A program made the position numbers and the translations under genes. The notes beneath the pieces were generated by a model. That model searched no databases. It was not told the DNA's origin and worked only from the letters and a program-made list of their open reading frames with translations. DNA of 44,774 nt from an uncultured Eubacteriales bacterium. GTDB lineage: Bacteria; Bacillota; Clostridia; Christensenellales; CAG-917. The stretch covers positions 1-44,774 of the forward strand of contig UQVO01000013.1 in assembly GCA_900544575.1 (NCBI GenBank). Direction: 5' to 3'. Of the stretch, positions 6,928 through 13,786 are shown in pieces (within the stretch, counting starts at the first letter, position 1; every line of letters starts with the position of its first letter).

Positions 6928-8319
6928 TCACCCGATGAGTATCTTTTCCGTCGGGCGTTTTGTGGTGGGCTGTACTTTGCTTGCCATCATAGCGGAAGCA
7001 AGCGTGAGCACGCCCAGTCTTCCTGCGAACATAAGCAGGGTGATGATGAATTTGGACGCCGTGGTGAGCAGGGGGGTTATCCCGGTCGTCAGTCCCACGG
7101 TCGCGATTGCGGACACGCACTCGAAAGACACGTCGCGGAGAGTAATCTCCGGAGGTTCTATCGCGCAGATGACGAGCGTCGCGGTCAGCACGAAGAGGAG
7201 ATAGATGGTGAACAGCGACATCGCCTGTTTGACCAGCGACAGGTCGAGAGCGCGCTTGCCGATGACGATGTCCTTATGTCCGCGGACGGAAGAGTAGAGC
7301 CCGAAGAGGATGACGACCATCGTCGTGACCTTGACGCCGCCCGCGGTGGAACCGCTGTTGCCGCCTATGAACATCAGTATCTGCATAAGCAGAATACTGC
7401 TGTCCGAAAGCTCCGAAAGAGTGACGGTGTTGAAGCCCGCCGTCCTCGGCGTGACCGCCTGGAAGAGGCAGATGAGAAAACTTTCGCCGGCGCTCTTTCC
7501 TTCCAGCACGCTGCCGCCGTGTTCGAACGCAAAGAGCAGCAGTGCGGGCACGAACACCAGCAGAAGCGTCGCCCACAGCACTATGCGGGTGTGCAGGCGG
7601 TACTGCCTGTAACGGAAACGCTTGTCCCAGATGTCGCTCCAAACGACATAGCCCATACCGCCGATGAGGATGAGGGCGCATATCGTCAGGTTGACCGCGA
7701 TATCGTCGCTGTAAGAGGTGAGGGAAGCGAACGGAGTCCCGTTGACGCCCATCAGGTCGAAGCCCGCGTTGCAGAACGCAGAGATGGAGTGGAAGAATGC
7801 GAACCACACCCCCTGCGCGCCGAAGTCGGGCACGAAACTTATCATCAGCAGACAAGCGCCGACCAGCTCCACCGAGAAGGTGAATATGAGTATTCTTTTG
7901 ATGAGCCGCAGCACGCCGCCTTTGCCGAAAGTGCCCGCGGACTGCGCAATAAGCGTGCGTTCGAACAGCCCTATGCGTCTGCCCAGCGCAAAAGAGAACA
8001 GCGTGACGAAGGTCATGAAACCGAGTCCGCCTATCTGTATGAGCAGGATTATGACAATCTGTCCGAAAGTCGTCCAATGCAGATAGGTGTCCACGGTGAT
8101 GAGTCCCGTCACGCAGGTCGCGGACGTGGAAACGAGAAGGGAGTCGATGTAGGGAGTCCATTCCCCGTTCTTTGCCGAGATGGGCAAGGACAAAAAGAAA
8201 CTCCCCACCAAAATGATAGCGAGATACCCAAGAACGAGAATCTGCATGGTGGAGGGTTTCCAATTAAGTTTGCGCCGTGCCGGTTTGTCGTCGACGCGTA
8301 TGGTTTGGGATTCTGTCAT
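6928..8319 (-). CDS. ktrB: Ktr/TrkH-family potassium transporter membrane subunit
   Basis: 463-residue integral membrane protein that conducts K+ (Na+-dependent in many Ktr systems). The four pseudo-symmetric M1-P-M2 units are readable from their selectivity-filter loops: TSATCVTGL, SISAFCNAGFD, AVTPRTAGFNT and SAIATVGLTTG. Each has the conserved central Gly. The third repeat region also contains GGNSGSTAGGVKV, the intramembrane gating-loop area of KtrB. A short charged N-terminus (residues 1-22) precedes the first helix. Operon with ktrA. No c-di-AMP (ydaO) riboswitch fits in the short leader. Confidence 0.95.
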   Translation of the reverse strand: MTESQTIRVDDKPARRKLNWKPSTMQILVLGYLAIILVGSFFLSLPISAKNGEWTPYIDSLLVSTSATCVTGLITVDTYLHWTTFGQIVIILLIQIGGLGFMTFVTLFSFALGRRIGLFERTLIAQSAGTFGKGGVLRLIKRILIFTFSVELVGACLLMISFVPDFGAQGVWFAFFHSISAFCNAGFDLMGVNGTPFASLTSYSDDIAVNLTICALILIGGMGYVVWSDIWDKRFRYRQYRLHTRIVLWATLLLVFVPALLLFAFEHGGSVLEGKSAGESFLICLFQAVTPRTAGFNTVTLSELSDSSILLMQILMFIGGNSGSTAGGVKVTTMVVILFGLYSSVRGHKDIVIGKRALDLSLVKQAMSLFTIYLLFVLTATLVICAIEPPEITLRDVSFECVSAIATVGLTTGITPLLTTASKFIITLLMFAGRLGVLTLASAMMASKVQPTTKRPTEKILIG

Positions 8320-8348
8320 ACAGTAAGCGGAAATGTATTCCGTAAGTT

Positions 8349-8377
8349 ATTCTATCATAATTATGCGCAATGTCCAA
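8349..8377 (-). promoter_or_regulatory. ktrBA promoter
   Basis: Minus strand: TTGGAC (8372-8377), 17-bp spacer, TAGAAT (8349-8354). The -10 box is 30 bp before the ktrB ATG at 8319, giving a short 5' leader. Confidence 0.65.
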
Positions 8378-8410
8378 CACATTCGCATAAATGTGCAGAA
8401 TTACATTCCG

Positions 8411-9049
8411 TCATTCCGTTTTTGCCGCTTCGTCTTTGTCCGCTTCGGGGGAGGCGGCGTTGAGTGCGCGGAGCAAATCGCGTATCTCGCGCAGGATGTC
8501 GTCCGTGGTTTCGGGAGCGTTCGCCGCGGTTTCCGCTTCCGCTTTTGCCTGTTCCTCTTCGGCGCGTGCGGCGAGGATGGCTTTTATCTCCTTGCGGGTC
8601 TTGCCCTCTTTGCGGAGAGTCTCCGCCTCTTCGGAGGAGAGCAAATCGAGCTCGCCCTTGACGGAGCCGAACCCTTTCTGCACGGAGGTGACCGCTTTCA
8701 GAATGAAGAAGAGCACCAGCGCGGTGAGCAGGAAGGTGATGACCGCCATTATGAACGCGCCCCAGTCGATGTATATCGACTTTGACATATCGATGAGAGA
8801 GGGGTCGAAGCTGCCCGAAAGGATTGTGCCGTCGGCGTCCTTGTAAACTAGCATAGTCACAAGCCCGGACACTCCGTCGCCGATGGGTATCGCATTGATG
8901 AGAGGTTTGAGAATGCTGTTGACCAGCGCGTTGACGATGGCGGTGAATGCAGCGCCGATAATCATACCTACCGCAAGTCCCATGACATTGCCGCGGGTGA
9001 TGAATTCTTTGAACTCTTTGAGTATTTTGGGTGATTTCAGTTTTTTCAT
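8411..9049 (-). CDS. mscL: Large-conductance mechanosensitive channel MscL with long acidic/basic C-terminal tail
   Basis: Emergency turgor-release channel of the cell membrane. The N-terminal amphipathic helix (EFKEFITRGNVMGLAVG), TM1 with GMIIGAAFTAIVNALVNSI and the TM2 segment (about 97-120, FIMAVITFLLTALVLFFIL) are canonical. MscL proteins are normally about 130-150 residues; this one has 212. The extra ~80 residues after TM2 are strongly charged and helical (RKEGKTRKEIKAILAARAEE), probably extending the cytoplasmic coiled-coil bundle. Start ATG has ACGGAGG eight to nine bases upstream. Neighbours ktrBA and mscS share the osmotic theme. Confidence 0.93.
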   Translation of the reverse strand: MKKLKSPKILKEFKEFITRGNVMGLAVGMIIGAAFTAIVNALVNSILKPLINAIPIGDGVSGLVTMLVYKDADGTILSGSFDPSLIDMSKSIYIDWGAFIMAVITFLLTALVLFFILKAVTSVQKGFGSVKGELDLLSSEEAETLRKEGKTRKEIKAILAARAEEEQAKAEAETAANAPETTDDILREIRDLLRALNAASPEADKDEAAKTE

Positions 9050-9124
9050 CCGTATATCCTCCGTTTGCGCATTCCGTGCGTAACAGCCTGCGCGTGCAAG
9101 CCCTTATGCGCGCGGACTTTTTGC

Positions 9125-9153
9125 ATTATATATCAATACGCGCGCCCGCGCAA
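9125..9153 (-). promoter_or_regulatory. mscL promoter
   Basis: Minus strand: TTGCGC (9148-9153), 17-bp spacer, perfect TATAAT (9125-9130), 75 bp upstream of the mscL start. Confidence 0.65.
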
Positions 9154-9251
9154 CCGTTAAGAGATATTTCCCGCCTTGCGGACGGGCGGGGAAGCGCGGC
9201 CGCGACGGGCGGAAAGGCGCGGGTATTAAAGCAAATTTGCGTTTTCCGTGC

Positions 9252-9280
9252 TTGACAACGTGGCGGCGCGGTGCTAGTAT
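9252..9280 (+). promoter_or_regulatory. Promoter of the TPP-riboswitch/thiT transcript
   Basis: Perfect TTGACA (9252-9257), exactly 17 bp, then TAGTAT (9275-9280). The predicted start near 9287 falls immediately before the riboswitch aptamer. Confidence 0.85.
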
Positions 9281-9286
9281 GAATGC

Positions 9287-9357
9287 GCTAGGGGTGCCAA
9301 AAGGCTGAGATTATACCCTTCAACTTGTGAGATAATCCTCGCGTAAGGAAGCAGACG
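9287..9357 (+). promoter_or_regulatory. TPP riboswitch (THI element) aptamer
   Basis: Contains the hallmark blocks of the thiamine pyrophosphate aptamer in order: GGGGTGCC (9291-9298), GGCTGAGA (9303-9310), ACCCTT near 9315-9320, a GATAAT (9331-9336) and GCGTAAGGAA (9341-9350). The second sensor arm deviates from the usual GAACCTGATCTGG wording but keeps the pairing and the GCGTA-GGGA-like core. It sits between a strong promoter and an intrinsic terminator and precedes thiT, which fits feedback repression by TPP. Confidence 0.92.
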
Positions 9358-9378
9358 AGCTTTATTCCTTTTGTTGAA

Positions 9379-9406
9379 CACCCCGGCATACGTCGGGGTC
9401 TTTTGT
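9379..9406 (+). terminator. Riboswitch attenuator terminator
   Basis: Stem ACCCCGGC/GTCGGGGT (9380-9387 with 9392-9399, one G-U pair), four-base loop and TTTTGTT. CACCCC at 9379-9384 is also complementary to GGGGTG (9291-9296) inside the aptamer. The same bases could therefore form an antiterminator when TPP is absent. Confidence 0.8.
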
Positions 9407-9515
9407 TGCACCGAAAGCCGCGGCGGACAGAGTTTCGGACCGAAATTGCGGACGGAACTACTCATACAGGTAAAATCGGTTCCGTGCAAGCGGAATTTTT
9501 GCGGAGGATTAAAAA

Positions 9516-10757
9516 ATGTTCAACTTTTTGCTTGCGGCAGAAGAACCTACGCCCGACGAGATAATCGCGGGTGCGGGGCAAGCCGTGCAGGACGCGGTCG
9601 ACACAAAAATCGCGGAAGCCATCGACAGCCTGTTCAAAGGGCTGACTTCCGACCTCGGATTTGCCATCCTTTATACGGTGGTCGCACTTGCCGTGCTCGG
9701 ACTCGCGGTTGCGCTGCTCTTGTACCGTTTCAGACGCGACAGATTGAAAGACTATGCAAAAGTCTGTTTCGGCGTTATCGCGGGGCTTGCCATTATGGCT
9801 ACGGTATTTATGGCCGCTATCGAATTTTATCAGATTAACAACTACGAAGGCGGCGCGCCTGACGCTACGTTCAAACCCATTCTTGCATTTGTGTGCATAG
9901 CAATAGGCGGCGGATGTCTGATGGGTATAGCTTCCTTCTTCAACAAATTTGCGGTGAAGGTCAGCGCCGTTATCACGGGCGCGGGATTGCTCGGTGCATT
10001 CATCGCCGCAATGGTGCTGATGAGCCAAAACTACAACGAAAATTATTCCGACCACTATGCTCCTGATATGTCTGAGGTCGGACTGATAGTTTCGGTTGTC
10101 ATAGGCATTCTCATTATGATAGCGATTTTCGTGTTGGGAAAGAAAAAGGAAGTGAACAATACGCGCGCCATAGTTTACGGCGCAATCGCCATCGCAATGT
10201 CCTTTGCGCTCTCTTATGCGCGCTTCATACATCTGCCGCAGGGCGGTTCGGTGACGTTCGCAAGCCTGCTGCCGCTTATGATTTACTGCTGTATGTTCGG
10301 CACGCGCCGTGGTGTGGTGGTCTGCTTGATTTACGGATTTCTGCAAGCGTTGCAGGACACCTATATCATCCATCCGCTGCAATTCCTGCTCGATTATCCG
10401 CTTGCATTCGGTGTAATTTCCGCAAGTGGCATTTTCTTTGAGCGTACCCCTCTCAGAAAGAACAAGCTGGCGGCATTTGTCGTAGGCGCGATAGTTGCTG
10501 TCGTGCTCCGCTATGTCTGTCACATCTGTTCCGGCACGTTCGCTTTCGGCGCAGATGCCCCTGACACTTACAGCTCGTTCTTTGCTTACAGCGTGGCGTA
10601 CAACTCTTTTACTATTGTCGACCTTGCCATCGACCTGGCGGCGGGCATTCTGCTGTTCGCTTCCCGTGCTTTCCGCAGGCAGATGGACCTTGCCGTGCAG
10701 CCTGCCGCGGGCGTCGAGGACGACTACTCGGACGAGAACGAAGAAAACAACGACTGA
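9516..10757 (+). CDS. thiT: Thiamine transporter ThiT (ECF S-component) with a large N-terminal membrane extension
   Basis: The C-terminal part (about 217-390) is ThiT/YuaJ: GGSVTFASLLPL (243-254), a GLVYG-like LIYGFLQALQD (271-281), HPLQFLLDYPLAFG, and a final helix before a charged tail. ThiT binds thiamine with nanomolar affinity and works with the shared ECF energising module, which is not in this window. ThiT is normally about 180-200 residues; this protein has 413. The extra ~215 N-terminal residues contain roughly five hydrophobic helices (about 46-70, 83-102, 121-142, 147-170, 188-207) and an acidic first 45 residues. I do not recognise that part. One continuous frame, ribosome-binding site GGAGG, TPP riboswitch upstream and thiN downstream support the thiamine assignment. 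Confidence 0.9.
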   Translation: MFNFLLAAEEPTPDEIIAGAGQAVQDAVDTKIAEAIDSLFKGLTSDLGFAILYTVVALAVLGLAVALLLYRFRRDRLKDYAKVCFGVIAGLAIMATVFMAAIEFYQINNYEGGAPDATFKPILAFVCIAIGGGCLMGIASFFNKFAVKVSAVITGAGLLGAFIAAMVLMSQNYNENYSDHYAPDMSEVGLIVSVVIGILIMIAIFVLGKKKEVNNTRAIVYGAIAIAMSFALSYARFIHLPQGGSVTFASLLPLMIYCCMFGTRRGVVVCLIYGFLQALQDTYIIHPLQFLLDYPLAFGVISASGIFFERTPLRKNKLAAFVVGAIVAVVLRYVCHICSGTFAFGADAPDTYSSFFAYSVAYNSFTIVDLAIDLAAGILLFASRAFRRQMDLAVQPAAGVEDDYSDENEENND

Positions 10758-10820
10758 CCTCCGCCGCATATTGCGGCGACGGGTCGGAGCAGAGTTTATG
10801 CACCTGCATTTTTCCTTGGC

Positions 10821-10848
10821 AAAAGACGCCGTTTGCTCGGCGTCTTTT
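10821..10848. terminator. Bidirectional terminator between thiT and thiN
   Basis: Eleven-bp stem AAAAGACGCCG/CGGCGTCTTTT (10821-10831 with 10838-10848) and a six-base loop. A/T runs built into the stem ends serve both convergent genes. Confidence 0.85.
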
Positions 10849-10880
10849 GCTTTCGGACTTTTTCAATTCGTTTGCGGGTG

Positions 10881-11492
10881 TTATCTGAAACAAAGGTCGC
10901 GGATGAAAAACACCGTGCCCGCAAGCAGGCGGAATGATATGTGCGGGGCGGTCGCCACGTTGGACACCCCGCGTGTGTCGGTCGGAGTGAGGGTGAGGTT
11001 TTCCAGAGGATACTCCACGCCGCGTGCTTCCGTCACGGTGGCGGGGCCGCCGTGCGGCAGGATGGAGAAAGTTTCGCCCTCATCCAGGTCGAAGGAAAAG
11101 TGCGGGTCGAGCGCGGTGCTGACGCCGTAAATCTCGGCGTCGTCGTCGAGGGAGCGCACCCGCATTCCGAGTTTCATTGCGAGCGCCATCACGGCAAGAT
11201 TGCCGAGGAAGTGGTCGTAACGCCCGCCCGTCACCCCGTACAGAGTGACGGCGTCCGCGCCGAGTTCCTTTGCGAAATAGACGGCGGATTCCCCGTCCGT
11301 GAAGTTTTTGTGCGAGTCGTGGCGGAGCAGGGGAATGCCCTCGGGGGCGGAAGAGAGAGAGTCGAGGTCGCCGACGAGATAGTCGGGACGTACGGGACAG
11401 AGGCGGTAACCACCGTCCGCGCAGATGATTTTGTCGGCGGCTATTTCCCGTGTTACGGGAATGCCGGAATTGAGCACTATTGCGATTTCCAT
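10881..11492 (-). CDS. thiN: Thiamine pyrophosphokinase
   Basis: Transfers pyrophosphate from ATP to thiamine to give TPP (cytoplasmic). 203 residues, near the family's usual 210-220. Catalytic-domain landmarks: ICADGGYRLC (residues about 23-32), YLVGDLDSL (the nucleotide/Mg-binding DxD-type motif), DGESAVYFAKELGA, and GVTGGRYDHFLGNL. The C-terminal thiamine-binding beta-domain has EGETFSILP and a GVSN near the end. Convergent with thiT: imported thiamine is converted here to the riboswitch ligand and to the cofactor of the 2-oxoacid oxidoreductase at 42-44 kb. No riboswitch precedes this gene. Confidence 0.94.
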   Translation of the reverse strand: MEIAIVLNSGIPVTREIAADKIICADGGYRLCPVRPDYLVGDLDSLSSAPEGIPLLRHDSHKNFTDGESAVYFAKELGADAVTLYGVTGGRYDHFLGNLAVMALAMKLGMRVRSLDDDAEIYGVSTALDPHFSFDLDEGETFSILPHGGPATVTEARGVEYPLENLTLTPTDTRGVSNVATAPHISFRLLAGTVFFIRDLCFR

Positions 11493-11553
11493 TGTTTTCG
11501 TTAAGCGGTTCGGGCGTACTGCGCCCGTCTGACGGAGCGCCGCACGGCGGCGG

Positions 11554-12513
11554 TCAGTCGCACTCCCATTTGTCCGTGGCGGGGTCGGTGTCGTCGTATA
11601 TTACGGTGAGCTTTTCCGCGCCGCTCACGGCGTTTATGCAGGCGCGTTCGGCGGCGTATGCGGCGGCGGTCTGCAAGAGCATAAGGTTGAGGACGGGACG
11701 ATGCCCCGACGCAAGACAGAACATAGTGTCGCCGTCGTAATCGGTATGCACGGGGCGTATGGCACGGGCAAGTCCGTCGTGGGACGCCGCGGCAAGTTTG
11801 CCCGCCCCGACTTTGTCCGTTTTCGCATCCGTGAGGATGCAGCCTATCGTGGTGTTGGTGCCCATAAAGAGTTTCATTATCCCGCCCGACACGATGTGTT
11901 TTTCCGTGTCGAGGAAAGTGCCGTCGTTTGCCTTTGCGCCCGCGACGATTCTGCCCGTTTCGGGGTCGAAGACGTCGCCGAGCGCGTTGACGGCAACTAT
12001 CGCCGTCACCGTCGCTCCCGCGACTTTGACGGTGTACGCGCCGACGCCGGATTTGCAGGCGTATTTCATCCCGCGAATCTTGCCGACGGTCGCGCCGCGC
12101 CCCGCGCCGTATTGTCCCAAAAATGGTGTTTTGCCTGCATTTTTGCACGCTTCAAACCCCATTTTTGCGTCGGGATAGATGATTTCCTTTTGGTTGAGGT
12201 CATACAGCACCGCTCCCGAAACTATGGGGACGGTCTTGCCCATAGTCTTGTATCCGACGCCCTCCGAGGCGAGGTATTCGGCGACGCCCGTCATAGAGGC
12301 AAGTCCGTACGCGGAGCCGCCCGAAAGCACGACGGCATTGACCTTGTCCATCATCTTTTCGGGACGGAGCAGGTCGGTTTCGCGGGTGCCTGGCGCTCCG
12401 CCGCGGCAGTCCGCGCCGCCTGTCGCGCCCTTTCGGGAAAGTATTACGGTCACGCCCGTGAACTCGTTCTGGGCGCAGCCGATTGAAAAGCCTTTGGGTA
12501 TTGTCACGTTCAT
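11554..12513 (-). CDS. P1-family (DmpA/BapA-type) aminopeptidase
   Basis: 319 residues of the Ntn-hydrolase-like P1 family, which self-cleaves before the nucleophile to form an N-terminal-nucleophile aminopeptidase. Recognisable segments: GCAQNEFTGVTVIL near the N-terminus, LSGGSAYGLASMTGVAEYL, VPIVSGAVLYDL, and GTNTTIGCILTDA around residue 230, where the self-cleavage Thr is expected. Members hydrolyse D-amino-acid amides, beta-peptides or small peptides; the substrate here cannot be told. Ribosome-binding site ACGGAG upstream of the ATG. The 183-bp gap to the maturase gene holds the tandem repeat at 12574. Confidence 0.88.
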   Translation of the reverse strand: MNVTIPKGFSIGCAQNEFTGVTVILSRKGATGGADCRGGAPGTRETDLLRPEKMMDKVNAVVLSGGSAYGLASMTGVAEYLASEGVGYKTMGKTVPIVSGAVLYDLNQKEIIYPDAKMGFEACKNAGKTPFLGQYGAGRGATVGKIRGMKYACKSGVGAYTVKVAGATVTAIVAVNALGDVFDPETGRIVAGAKANDGTFLDTEKHIVSGGIMKLFMGTNTTIGCILTDAKTDKVGAGKLAAASHDGLARAIRPVHTDYDGDTMFCLASGHRPVLNLMLLQTAAAYAAERACINAVSGAEKLTVIYDDTDPATDKWECD

Positions 12514-12573
12514 AATTTATCTCCGTTGCGGGCATACGAAGTATGCTCGGCATTTATGGTCTGACATCAGCCG

Positions 12574-12699
12574 CTCCGACGGGAACGGAGCGCAATATAA
12601 GCGCCGACCGCAGAACTCCGACGGAAACGGAGCGCAAAGTAAACGCCGACCGCAGAACTCCGACAGAAACGGAAAGCAATGTAAACGCCGAAGGCGTCA
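12574..12699. repeat. 42-bp tandem repeat, three units
   Basis: Units at 12574-12615, 12616-12657 and 12658-12699. Units 1 and 2 are nearly identical (CTCCGACGG-AACGGAGCGCAA core, ending CGCCGACCGCAGAA). Unit 3 is diverged and its end merges into the stop codon region of the maturase gene (12697-12699, minus). Each of the first two units can fold a CTCCG/CGGAG mini-hairpin. The position is intergenic, downstream of the sulfatase-maturase operon and upstream of the P1 peptidase. Unit length is a multiple of three, but no convincing gene reads through it. Confidence 0.8.
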
Positions 12700-13785
12700 G
12701 CGCATACGTTTCATATGAGGCAGGGCGTACTCGAAAAATTCTCTGTACGCGTCGCACTTGTCCAGGTCAATCCGTTCGCGTTTGCAGCCCCCGCCGCATA
12801 GGCGGAGATATTTGCACTCGCCGCATTTTTCGGGGCGCACCAGTGATTCGGCGATGAAATCCGTTGCCGCGGGAGTTTTTTCCATCTCCGCAAAGTCCGT
12901 TTCGTTTATGTTGCCGAGGCAGTATTCGTCCAGGCAGTAGAAGTCGCAGGGATACACCGCGCCGTCGCCTTCCACCACGAACTGCCGCGAACAGCCGCCG
13001 TTCATTCCGCACTGTTCGGCACGCCCGAAGTTGGCAAGCCTGACGAAGTTGTCGAACTGCCGCACGGAAGTGTAGCGGCCGTCAATCATATCCTTCATAT
13101 ACAGCGAGAACGCCTTTTTCAGAAATCCGAGATAGGCTTCCGACGTCAGCGCCCATTCTTCCGACCCGTCGTCCGACTGCGCGCCGCGGTGCAGGGGACG
13201 GAGCACGGGGATGAATTGCAGATGGCGGAATTTGCTGCGCCTGAAAAAGGCGTATATTCTTTCTATGCGTTCCGCGACGGGGCGGGTGAGCACGCAGAGC
13301 ACGTTGAATTCGACGCGGTTTTTCTGCAACAGCCTGGCGGCGGCGCATACCCTGTCGAAAGTTTCCGCGCCCTCCGCGTCCACGCGGTAGGCGTTGGCGA
13401 TGCGGTCGCCGTCCAGCGACAGCCCAACCAGCCAGCCGAAGCGAGCAAACATTCTGCACCATTCTTCGTCGAGCAGGGTGCCGTTGGTCTGCACTCCCAC
13501 GCTCACGGGAGAGCGCGCGGTGTTGAGGGTGCGGATGAGCCTTTCCGCGGTCAGGAAAAATTCCTTGCCCGCAAGCAGAGGTTCGCCGCCCTGAAAAGAG
13601 AGGGCGACGTGCCCGCCGTCCGCATAGGCGAACGCTTTGCGCAGAGCGGTTTCCAGCGTGTCCGTGCCCATCATACCGTGGGAGGGCATCTCCCTGTTTT
13701 CGGCGACGGAGTGGTAGAAACAGTAGCGGCACCGCATATTGCAGAGGGAAGACGCGGGTTTGAACATCACCGAAATCGGGGGCAT
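12697..13785 (-). CDS. Anaerobic sulfatase-maturating enzyme (radical SAM, SPASM)
   Basis: Oxidises the active-site Cys or Ser of sulfatases to formylglycine in the cytoplasm under anaerobic conditions, using S-adenosylmethionine and iron-sulfur clusters. 362 residues (family about 370-400). The radical SAM motif CNMRCRYC gives CxxxCxxC at C15, C19 and C22, followed by SFQGGEPLL (SAM-binding GGEP). The C-terminal SPASM region has many cysteines: CGMNGGCSR, CDFYCLDEYC, and CGECKYLRLCGGGCKRER. The start codon lies one base after the stop of the upstream sulfatase (TGA-T-ATG), so translation is coupled and the sulfatase is the obvious client. Confidence 0.93.
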   Translation of the reverse strand: MPPISVMFKPASSLCNMRCRYCFYHSVAENREMPSHGMMGTDTLETALRKAFAYADGGHVALSFQGGEPLLAGKEFFLTAERLIRTLNTARSPVSVGVQTNGTLLDEEWCRMFARFGWLVGLSLDGDRIANAYRVDAEGAETFDRVCAAARLLQKNRVEFNVLCVLTRPVAERIERIYAFFRRSKFRHLQFIPVLRPLHRGAQSDDGSEEWALTSEAYLGFLKKAFSLYMKDMIDGRYTSVRQFDNFVRLANFGRAEQCGMNGGCSRQFVVEGDGAVYPCDFYCLDEYCLGNINETDFAEMEKTPAATDFIAESLVRPEKCGECKYLRLCGGGCKRERIDLDKCDAYREFFEYALPHMKRMR

Positions 13786-13786
13786 A

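Noticed and set aside
8320..8410. c-di-AMP (ydaO) riboswitch before ktrB
   Set aside because: The leader between the predicted start and ATG is about 25-30 nt, too short for this large aptamer, and no conserved blocks are present.
12574..12699. CRISPR array
   Set aside because: Repeats are directly adjacent 42-bp units without spacers, only three copies, the last degenerate, and no cas genes nearby.
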